A stretch of 5,213 nucleotides of DNA, taken from VFHP01 sp964443385 (GTDB lineage: Bacteria > Chloroflexota > Dehalococcoidia > Lucifugimonadales > UBA2985). The notes under the pieces are model-generated. The model saw only the letters and a list, made by a program, of their open reading frames with translations. It was not told the DNA's origin and did no database searches. A program made the translations under genes and the position numbers. Positions 1 through 5,213 of the stretch are shown in pieces. The DNA is taken from assembly GCA_964443385.1 (NCBI GenBank), contig CAYUCO010000066.1, positions 1 to 5,213 of the forward strand, written 5' to 3'. The stretch's first letter is position 1. Every line of letters begins with the position of its first letter.

Positions 1-927
1 GACATAGGCATTCCAGGAGTTATAGCCGAGGATCGTAACGAGGAATTAATTACAGTTGATAGAGTTAAGTCATTATTACCAAAAAGACCACTAGATTCAC
101 ATAAAGGTACATACGGGAAAGTATTAGTTGTGGCTGGGTCTGAACGCTACATCGGTGCAGCAAAATTAGCCTGCGAATCTGCTTTAAGAGTTGGCGCCGG
201 ATTGGTGACACTAGCAATTCCAAGAAATTTACAGCCTAGTATTTCTACTAGTTTGACTGAGATTACATATCTACCATTACCCGATGATTCGGATGAATTT
301 ATCACAGACGCTCCAGACCTAATACTTGATGAGTTGCCTAGATACGATGCAGTTTTGATAGGGTGTGGTTTGGGTCAATCTTTTGCTGTGCAACAGTTGC
401 TGAAACAAACTTTGTTTAGTAATCGTTTCCCAGAGATCCCAACAATACTTGATGCGGATGCTCTAAATATCATGGCAGAGAGTCCAGAATGGTGGACATA
501 TGTCAATAACAATACTATAGTAACTCCTCATCCGGGTGAAATGTCTAGATTGACAGGGCTCGAGGTGACTCACATTAATGGGAATAGGCTGAATGTGGCT
601 AGAGAAAACTCAAAGAAGTGGAGTAAAACGGTTATTTTGAAAGGACCATATAGTGTAATTAGTTCTGTAGATGGACCCGTGAGAGTGAGTCCGTTTATAA
701 ATCCCGTGCTTGCTTCTGCTGGCACAGGAGATGTGTTGGCTGGTATGGTTGCCGGGTTTGTTGCTCAGGGTCTTTCAAACTTTGATGCAGCTTCATTAGG
801 AGTTTTCGTACATGGATCTGCTGGAAAATGGCTAAGAGAAAATGTTGGTGACACTGGGGTTCTTGCTAGTGATTTGTTATTAGAACTTCCTTACGAAATC
901 AGTAGATTAAAGGAAGCACTTATTTAG
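1..927 (+). CDS. nnr: Bifunctional NAD(P)H-hydrate repair enzyme Nnr, C-terminal part (5' end outside the window)
   Basis: The frame is open from base 1, so the gene begins upstream; the GTG at 130 is an internal valine, not the start. The first residues (DIGIP) look like the end of the NAD(P)HX epimerase (YjeF_N) domain. A linker (LITVDRVKSLLPKRPLDSHKG) leads into a complete ADP-dependent (S)-NAD(P)HX dehydratase domain of the ribokinase-like fold. Visible motifs, numbered by window codon, are VLVVAGS (41-47), GAGLVT (65-70), GCGLGQS (121-127), DADALN (151-156), TPHPGE (175-180), LKG (213-215) and the nucleotide-binding GTGDVLAG (241-248). HGSAG and DTGVLASDLL follow near the end. In this family the enzyme restores NADH/NADPH from their hydrated forms, which arise by heat or by GAPDH side activity; the protein is cytosolic. 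The dehydratase half looks intact and ends normally at TAG. It lies 69 bp upstream of coaX on the same strand and is probably co-transcribed. The identification is firm; the state of the epimerase half cannot be judged. Confidence 0.95.
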   Translation, partial: DIGIPGVIAEDRNEELITVDRVKSLLPKRPLDSHKGTYGKVLVVAGSERYIGAAKLACESALRVGAGLVTLAIPRNLQPSISTSLTEITYLPLPDDSDEFITDAPDLILDELPRYDAVLIGCGLGQSFAVQQLLKQTLFSNRFPEIPTILDADALNIMAESPEWWTYVNNNTIVTPHPGEMSRLTGLEVTHINGNRLNVARENSKKWSKTVILKGPYSVISSVDGPVRVSPFINPVLASAGTGDVLAGMVAGFVAQGLSNFDAASLGVFVHGSAGKWLRENVGDTGVLASDLLLELPYEISRLKEALI

Positions 928-930
928 CAT

Positions 931-951
931 ACTGGGGATTTTTGTTCCAGT
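931..951 (+). other. Small hairpin in the nnr-coaX gap
   Basis: ACTGG (931-935) pairs with CCAGT (947-951), and two G·U pairs can extend the stem inward, leaving a loop of about 7 nt that contains the T run. It starts three bases after the nnr stop codon. No T tract follows the stem, so it does not look like a standard intrinsic terminator. It might protect an mRNA end or weakly reduce read-through into coaX. Function is inferred only from position. Confidence 0.35.
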
Positions 952-985
952 TGCTACCCATATAGCCCAAATGTATACTTGTTTT

Positions 986-990
986 GGAGA
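986..990 (+). promoter_or_regulatory. Ribosome binding site of coaX
   Basis: GGAGA lies 6 nt before the GTG at 997 and decides the start. An in-frame TTG at 979 would place this Shine-Dalgarno inside the coding sequence and add six residues (MFWRFI) not usual for the family. The GTG start gives MLLAIDVGNTN, the typical beginning of type III pantothenate kinases. Confidence 0.8.
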
Positions 991-996
991 TTTATT

Positions 997-1779
997 GTGT
1001 TACTAGCGATAGATGTTGGCAATACCAATATAACAATGGGTGTGTTCGAGAAAGCAGAACTCGTTGCTACCTGGCGAATGGCCACGGACATTAATAAAAT
1101 GCCTGACGAGTACGCTATACTACTCAGGAACATGCTTCCCCTGAAAGATATCCAAACGGAAAACATAACCGGAGTTTCAATTTGTAGCGTTGTTCCACCT
1201 CTAACCCAAGTTTTTCAGGAACTATCAAATTCGTATTTTAAGTTAGACCCTTTAATCGTTGGAACAGGTATTAAGACAGGAGTGCGTATAGAATACGAAA
1301 ATCCAAGGGACGTTGGATCGGATAGAGTTGTGGATGCTGCTGCTGCGTACGATATTTATGGGGGTCCAGTAATTATAGTGGATTTTGGAACAGCAACTGT
1401 CTTCGATGCCGTCTCTAAGGATGGAACATATATTGGAGGCGCCATTGCATCTGGCATAAATTTGACTGCCCAGGCTTTGTACGAACGCACTGCCCAGTTG
1501 AGGAAAGTGGAATTAATCCCTCCTAAAAACGCTATTGGAAGAAATACCACGGCTAGTATACAATCTGGTATATTTTACGGCCATGTGGGTATGGTGGAAG
1601 CCATGGTGCAACGATTTAAGAAGGAGATGGGCGGCAATGTTAAAGTTGTGGCTACAGGCGGAATGGCTCAGGTTATTGACCAAGAAACAGACATCTTTGA
1701 TGAGATAAATACGGATCTCACTTTGATAGGTCTTAGGTTGATATATGAACTGAATTTAAATACCGAACCAAAGAAGTGA
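997..1779 (+). CDS. coaX: Type III pantothenate kinase
   Basis: CoaX phosphorylates pantothenate to 4'-phosphopantothenate with ATP, the first step of coenzyme A synthesis; it is a cytosolic enzyme, usually dimeric, of the ASKHA fold. The GTG start gives 260 residues, the normal family length. The ATP-binding motif DVGNTNIT is at 6-13, the substrate motif GSDR at 107-110 with the expected catalytic Asp109, and DFGTAT at 129-134 with Asp129 (monovalent cation ligand) and Thr132. Thr184 lies in IGRNTT. ATGGMA and DLTLIGLRLIYELN close the protein. These positions match the family numbering exactly, which supports the start. Minor variations are Ser108, where Ala is commoner (GADR), and Val135, where Thr is common. 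Type III kinases are known to be insensitive to feedback by CoA, unlike type I enzymes. The stop codon overlaps the coaBC start (TGATG), so the next two enzyme activities of the pathway are encoded directly downstream. Identification is very secure. Confidence 0.97.
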   Translation: MLLAIDVGNTNITMGVFEKAELVATWRMATDINKMPDEYAILLRNMLPLKDIQTENITGVSICSVVPPLTQVFQELSNSYFKLDPLIVGTGIKTGVRIEYENPRDVGSDRVVDAAAAYDIYGGPVIIVDFGTATVFDAVSKDGTYIGGAIASGINLTAQALYERTAQLRKVELIPPKNAIGRNTTASIQSGIFYGHVGMVEAMVQRFKKEMGGNVKVVATGGMAQVIDQETDIFDEINTDLTLIGLRLIYELNLNTEPKK

Positions 1780-3002
1780 TGGTTGTAGAAATGAACAATC
1801 CAATTTCCGGAAAAAATATAGTTCTAGGAGTAACGGGTAGCATATCCTGTTATAAAGCAGCAGATTTAGCTAGTAAGTTAGTACAACAAGGAGCTGTGGT
1901 TGATGTTGTGTTGACTAAAGGGGCTACCAATTTTATTTCCCCTCTTACCTTTACAAGTCTTGTTGGTCGAGATGTGTACGTTGATATGTTTGATCCGAGT
2001 TCAAAACAGGCCATATCCCACGTTTCTCTTGCACACGAAGCAGATGTGATAATTGTGTATCCTGCTACAGCTCATACTATAGCTAAAATAGCTCATGGGT
2101 TTGCAGATGATATTCTTACAACTACTATCCTTGCATCCCAAGCCAAAGTTGTGATAGCGCCAGCAATGGATGGATTTATGTTCGAGAATCCTGTCACACA
2201 GGAGAATATAGAGAAGCTAAGAGACAGGGGTGTTTTTATATTGGGTCCAAGTGAAGGTAGGTTGGCATCTGGATTTGTAGGAATAGGACGTTTGGTAGAA
2301 GTTCCTTACATGATAGATTCTTTAGAGGGAGTATTGGGCATAAATGGGGATCTAGTTGGCAAAACTATAGTTGTTAGTGCCGGAGGTACTCAAGAACCTA
2401 TAGATCCTGTTCGAGTCATTACAAATAAGTCTTCTGGAAAGATGGGATTTGCAATTGCTAGGGCAGCAAGAAATCGAGGTGCTAAAGTTACTTTAGTCAC
2501 GGCTCCGAATGCCTTGCCTTCAATCAGCGGTATTGAGATGAGAAATGTAAGTACTGTAGAGGAAATGAAAGAACAGGTTTTGTCTGCCTGCGAAAATGCT
2601 GATGTGTTGGTCATGGCTGCGGCGGTCAGTGACTATAGACCAAAGAATGTTTCTGATCAAAAGATAAAGAAAGACATTACTGTTAATACGAATGCGTTAT
2701 CTATCGAATTAGTACAGAATGAAGATTTTATTAAAGATGTTCCAGAAACAGTTTTAAAGGTAGGGTTTGCTGCCGAGAGCGAAAATCTGTTGGATAATGC
2801 ACAGAAGAAACTGATTGAAAAAGGGTTTTCATTGATAGCAGCTAATGATATTACATCCACAGAGAGTGGGTTTAACGTTGATAACAACAAAGTTATCATA
2901 TTGGATCAATCAGGCGGCACTGAAGATATTCCTTTAATGAGCAAATATGATGTGGGCAACCGTATACTGGATAGGGTTGTTAAATTGTTAGATGTGCAGT
3001 AA
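1779..3002 (+). CDS. coaBC: Bifunctional phosphopantothenoylcysteine decarboxylase / phosphopantothenate-cysteine ligase
   Basis: This fusion enzyme joins cysteine to 4'-phosphopantothenate using CTP (CoaB, C-terminal half), then decarboxylates the product to 4'-phosphopantetheine with FMN (CoaC, N-terminal half). The ATG at 1779 gives 407 residues, typical for the family. It shares its A with the coaX TGA, suggesting translational coupling; GTG 1776 and ATG 1791 are alternatives, and no strong Shine-Dalgarno separates them. In CoaC, the flavin motif GVTGSISCYKA is at 17-27, SHVSLA carries catalytic His81, PATAHTIAKIAHGFADD is at 95-111, PAMD at 128-131 and RLASG at 161-165. In CoaB, SAGGTQEPIDPVR is at 200-212, ITNKSSGKMG at 214-223 (Asn216), AAAVSDYRP at 280-288, KIKK at 295-298 (Lys295), and VGFAAE follows. 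Relative to E. coli Dfp a constant offset of six maps His75, Asn210 and Lys289 onto conserved residues, but Asn125 becomes Asp131 and Cys158 becomes Ser164. The identity is secure; CoaC chemistry may be a variant. Confidence 0.97.
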   Translation: MVVEMNNPISGKNIVLGVTGSISCYKAADLASKLVQQGAVVDVVLTKGATNFISPLTFTSLVGRDVYVDMFDPSSKQAISHVSLAHEADVIIVYPATAHTIAKIAHGFADDILTTTILASQAKVVIAPAMDGFMFENPVTQENIEKLRDRGVFILGPSEGRLASGFVGIGRLVEVPYMIDSLEGVLGINGDLVGKTIVVSAGGTQEPIDPVRVITNKSSGKMGFAIARAARNRGAKVTLVTAPNALPSISGIEMRNVSTVEEMKEQVLSACENADVLVMAAAVSDYRPKNVSDQKIKKDITVNTNALSIELVQNEDFIKDVPETVLKVGFAAESENLLDNAQKKLIEKGFSLIAANDITSTESGFNVDNNKVIILDQSGGTEDIPLMSKYDVGNRILDRVVKLLDVQ

Positions 3003-3043
3003 TCTTGTTGATGCTTTTCGATATTTATTTTATCTGTAGATAA

Positions 3044-3118
<75 letters not shown>

Positions 3119-3146
3119 TTAATTTTCCCATATTTTTGTACAGCCA

Positions 3147-3174
3147 TTGATTAATTGTCTATTTCTGATATCAT
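3147..3174 (+). promoter_or_regulatory. Candidate sigma-70-type promoter for typA
   Basis: A -35-like TTGATT (3147-3152; 4 of 6 consensus bases) is followed after 16 bp by TATCAT (3169-3174; 5 of 6), with an extended -10 TG at 3166-3167 directly before it. Transcription would start near 3181, giving a leader of about 50 nt before typA. It lies downstream of the tRNA, which would give typA its own transcript. Based only on matches to the E. coli-type consensus. Confidence 0.4.
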
Positions 3175-3231
3175 CTGTAACTTGTCGGCAAATATATTGA
3201 AACTTTAGAGAATTAACTAAGAAAACCCATT

Positions 3232-5067
3232 ATGGCTTTACAAACTCAATCCCATTTTCGCAATGTTGCCATTGTTGCACACGTTGATCATGGAAAAACC
3301 ACTCTTATAGACGCTATGCTGAAGTTCAGCAAGATATTTAGGGAGAATCAGCAAGTCAACGAATTGATAATGGATTCCAATCCACAAGAACGGGAACGTG
3401 GCATTACCATACTCGCTAAAAATACTGCTATCAAATACAAAGATGAAACACTGAACATAATTGATACTCCAGGACATGTGGATTTCAGTGGTGAGGTAGA
3501 GCGCGTTGTTAATATGGCAGATGGATGCATATTAGTAGTAGATGCTGTTGATGGTCCTATGCCACAGACAAAATATGTCCTGAAGGTTGCCATGGAATCT
3601 GGATTAAAGCCTTTGGTAGTGATAAACAAAATTGATCGTTCAAAAGATGAAATTGAGACCACCGTAGATGCAATAAATGATCTTTTTTTAGAATTAGCTA
3701 CAGACGCTGACCAGTTGGACTTCCCTATACTTTTTGCATCTGCCAAGGAAGGGTATGCGATCAACGAATTGTATGACGAACCAGTAGACATGACACCTCT
3801 ATTTGATTCCATACTGGAATATATTCCGCCACCTATTGCGGATGCCGATGGTGGGTTTCAAATGCTGGTAGCCGCTTTAGATTATGATAACCATATCGGG
3901 CAGATAGCTATAGGTCGGATATTTAGGGGTAACATCAACAAGAATGAACCTCTTGTTTTTATAAGTGAAGATGGTTCACATATACCGTTTAGGGCCGAAC
4001 ATTTATTTTCTTTTAAAGATTTATCCAGATATGAGGTAGATGATGCGAGATCAGGAGATATTGTTGCTGTATCAGGTGCAACAAACATTTCTATTGGAGA
4101 TACCATAACCTCCAAAGAGAATCCAGAATCTCTAGGGCGTATTTCGATAGAAGAGCCTACAGTGATGATGACCTTCGGTGTTAACACCTCTCCGTTCTCT
4201 GGGAAAGATGGTAAATATGCCACTTCTAGAGATCTGTGGGCTCGTTTGCAAAAGGAATTACAGACCAATGTCAGTATGAGAGTTGAAAGGACCGATAGTG
4301 CTGAGGAATTCAAAGTGTCAGGTAGGGGAGAACTACATCTTTCTGTCTTAATCGAAGACATTCGTAGGGAAGGTCTAGAATTCCAAGTCTCTAAACCTGA
4401 AGCGATTATAAGGATGATCGAAGGTTCACCATATGAACCATACGAAAAGATTACAATTGATTGCCCTAGTGAATTTGTAGGTGTAATAACAGAGGAATTA
4501 TCTTCTAGGTTAGGACAGATGAAAGACATGCAGGCTGATGACAATAATAATATGCGCATTATCTACTCAGTACCAACTAGAGGATTAATCGGATTCAGGG
4601 GATTTATTGCGAAAGCTACTAAAGGCAATGCAATTATGAATACCGAATTAGAAGAGCATCAGATTATGAAAGGCAATGTTAAGCCTAAGCGAGCCGGAGC
4701 AATTGTAGCATCTGAAAGTGGTGTGGCTGTTTCTTATGGAATCAAGAATGCTCAAGAACGAGGGCAAACTTTTATTCCTCCAAACACCCAGGTTTACGGG
4801 GGCATGATTGTTGGTACTCACAACAGAGATATGGACTTACCGCTGAATATATGTAAAGAACGTAAAGTTACTAACATGAGATCATCTACATCAGAGATCG
4901 TTGAAAGGCTGGAACCGCCAATAAAACTCAGCCTAGAGGAGTCGTTGGAATTTATCGCTGAAGACGAAATAGCTGAAATCACACCAAATGTAATACGGAT
5001 GCGTAAAAGAGTCTTGGACATAAATGAGCGACATAGACTTTTGAGGCCACGCTTTCAGCACAAATAG
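3232..5067 (+). CDS. typA: Translational GTPase TypA/BipA
   Basis: TypA/BipA is an EF-G-like GTPase that binds the ribosome and is known from other bacteria to act in ribosome assembly and in adaptation to cold and stress; it is cytosolic. The 611-residue length fits the family. The GTPase domain (about 1-200) shows G1 AHVDHGKT (16-23), switch I ERERGITI (53-60), G3 DTPGH (78-82), G4 NKID (132-135) and G5 SAKEG (170-174). A beta-barrel domain (about 205-300), EF-G-like domains III and V, and the BipA-specific C-terminal domain follow. The family motifs PTRGLIGFRG (448-457), RGQTFIPP (510-517) and NMRSS (548-552) are present. Catalytic His82 of DTPGH is retained. The start is well bounded: an in-frame TAA lies at 3214-3216 with no ATG, GTG or TTG between it and 3232. 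No clear Shine-Dalgarno precedes the ATG; only the A-rich AAGAAAA is nearby. It stands alone after the tRNA gene and probably has its own promoter. It is not LepA or TetM, which lack this C-terminal domain. Confidence 0.97.
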   Translation: MALQTQSHFRNVAIVAHVDHGKTTLIDAMLKFSKIFRENQQVNELIMDSNPQERERGITILAKNTAIKYKDETLNIIDTPGHVDFSGEVERVVNMADGCILVVDAVDGPMPQTKYVLKVAMESGLKPLVVINKIDRSKDEIETTVDAINDLFLELATDADQLDFPILFASAKEGYAINELYDEPVDMTPLFDSILEYIPPPIADADGGFQMLVAALDYDNHIGQIAIGRIFRGNINKNEPLVFISEDGSHIPFRAEHLFSFKDLSRYEVDDARSGDIVAVSGATNISIGDTITSKENPESLGRISIEEPTVMMTFGVNTSPFSGKDGKYATSRDLWARLQKELQTNVSMRVERTDSAEEFKVSGRGELHLSVLIEDIRREGLEFQVSKPEAIIRMIEGSPYEPYEKITIDCPSEFVGVITEELSSRLGQMKDMQADDNNNMRIIYSVPTRGLIGFRGFIAKATKGNAIMNTELEEHQIMKGNVKPKRAGAIVASESGVAVSYGIKNAQERGQTFIPPNTQVYGGMIVGTHNRDMDLPLNICKERKVTNMRSSTSEIVERLEPPIKLSLEESLEFIAEDEIAEITPNVIRMRKRVLDINERHRLLRPRFQHK

Positions 5068-5099
5068 ACAATAAATTAACCATTGCCTTCACTCTCATA

Positions 5100-5118
5100 T
5101 AGGTGTATCTTATGCCTA
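5100..5118 (+). other. Foldback in the typA 3' tail, competing with a second short stem
   Basis: Bases 5100-5107 (TAGGTGTA) can pair with 5111-5118 (TATGCCTA) around a TCT loop: eight pairs, two of them G·U. The same CCTA (5115-5118) can instead pair with TAGG at 5122-5125 across AGC. No T tract follows, so it is not a standard terminator. It ends 7 bp before the strong Shine-Dalgarno at 5126, so it might belong to the leader of the next gene. The G·U pairs and short stems make it weak. Confidence 0.3.
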
Positions 5119-5125
5119 AGCTAGG

Positions 5126-5135
5126 AAAGGAGGTG
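5126..5135 (+). promoter_or_regulatory. Near-perfect Shine-Dalgarno sequence without an evident long ORF
   Basis: AAAGGAGGTG is fully complementary to the usual 3' end of bacterial 16S rRNA and is far stronger than anything before coaBC or typA. The best-spaced start is TTG at 5143, 9 nt after GGAGG, but its frame stops at TAA 5185-5187 after 14 codons. The frame of ATG 5112 and GTG 5133 stops at TGA 5151-5153, and the third frame at TAA 5200-5202. It could serve a leader peptide, a gene with an unusual start or a frameshift, or be part of an RNA. The motif itself is plain; its job is unknown. Confidence 0.5.
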
Positions 5136-5142
5136 GTCAATA

Positions 5143-5187
5143 TTGATATCTGATAAACGGACTTGTAGTGAGGTGTCTGAAGCGTAA
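5143..5187 (+). CDS. Possible 14-codon leader peptide or broken start of a downstream gene
   Basis: A TTG start 9 nt after GGAGG gives MISDKRTCSEVSEA and then TAA. I do not recognise the peptide. After the stop the same frame reads AILDIKALR up to the window edge, and KALR faintly recalls the ALRRF stretch near the N-terminus of ribosomal protein S21. Strong Shine-Dalgarno sequences are known before rpsU in some lineages. That link is speculation; chance is a fair explanation for so short a frame. The only real support is the ribosome binding site and its spacing. Confidence 0.15.
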   Translation: MISDKRTCSEVSEA

Positions 5188-5213
5188 GCTATACTGGACA
5201 TAAAGGCGCTCCG

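Noticed and set aside
130..132. GTG at 130 as the start of a stand-alone dehydratase gene
   Set aside because: The frame is open to base 1 and encodes conserved Nnr sequence (the end of the epimerase domain and the HKGTYGKVLVV stretch) upstream of this codon.
979..996. TTG at 979 as the coaX start
   Set aside because: It would put GGAGA inside the gene and add residues not seen in the family; GTG 997 gives the expected N-terminus and exact motif numbering.
954..2899. Minus-strand open frames of 64 to 80 codons over coaX and coaBC
   Set aside because: They are shadows of firmly identified genes, with no family resemblance.
3008..3036. Possible tRNA promoter: TTGATG, 17 bp, TATCTG
   Set aside because: The -10 matches only three of six consensus bases. 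The position suits a start just before the tRNA, but AT-rich sequence gives such matches easily.
3348..4559. Long minus-strand open frames of 154 and 225 codons inside typA
   Set aside because: They lie wholly antisense to a well-conserved typA, have no recognisable domains, and their low-complexity Ser/Ile/Leu-rich content is what reading the opposite strand of a coding gene gives.
5083..5111. Possible promoter for the downstream element: TTGCCT, 17 bp, TATCTT
   Set aside because: Both boxes are only partial matches, and the -10 overlaps the foldback. No independent support.
5121..5145. The minus strand reads CACCTCCTTTC, like the 3' end of 16S rRNA
   Set aside because: The bases before it do not form the conserved last helix of 16S rRNA (no GTAACC…GGTTGGAT), so only the Shine-Dalgarno complement is present.
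5121..5213. Minus-strand frame open from the window edge for about 30 codons, ending at TAG (5121-5123), as the possible end of a convergent gene
   Set aside because: The translated stretch (…VRLSDINIDHLLS) is not recognisable, and an open run this short is common by chance. It would also make the strong Shine-Dalgarno on the other strand a coincidence. More sequence is required to decide.

Overview
The window is an AT-rich stretch of bacterial chromosome made up of housekeeping genes, all on the + strand. It holds a cofactor-metabolism cluster (the 3' part of nnr, then coaX and coaBC), a tRNA gene with anticodon CAT, a complete typA/bipA, and a short 3' tail. I see no integrase, transposase, CRISPR array, toxin-antitoxin pair or defence gene.

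Region by region: 1-927 is the 3' end of a bifunctional NAD(P)HX repair enzyme. It opens with the last residues of the epimerase domain and continues through the whole ADP-dependent dehydratase domain. After a 69-bp gap holding a small hairpin, coaX (997-1779) starts at a GTG behind a good Shine-Dalgarno. coaBC (1779-3002) overlaps the coaX stop codon by one base. The tRNA gene (3044-3118, CCA encoded) and a 113-bp gap with a plausible promoter precede typA (3232-5067). The last 146 bp contain a foldback and a near-perfect, unusually strong Shine-Dalgarno sequence that leads into no long reading frame inside the window.

How the genes fit together: coaX and coaBC supply steps 1 to 3 of coenzyme A synthesis from pantothenate (kinase, cysteine ligase, decarboxylase). 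Nnr repairs damaged NAD(P)H, so the left half is a cofactor operon. TypA is a ribosome-associated translational GTPase and is probably transcribed separately, next to the tRNA.

Organism: the low GC, the type III pantothenate kinase, the CoaBC sequence style (PAMD and LASG in place of PAMN and ACG) and the TypA wording remind me of Chloroflexota, possibly a marine Dehalococcoidia/SAR202-type lineage. This is recollection-based inference, not a demonstrated placement.

I found no convincing new biological system. The points most worth checking are the two replaced catalytic positions in the CoaC half of CoaBC, the orphan Shine-Dalgarno at 5126-5135, and whether the CAT tRNA is Met or the lysidine-type Ile2.
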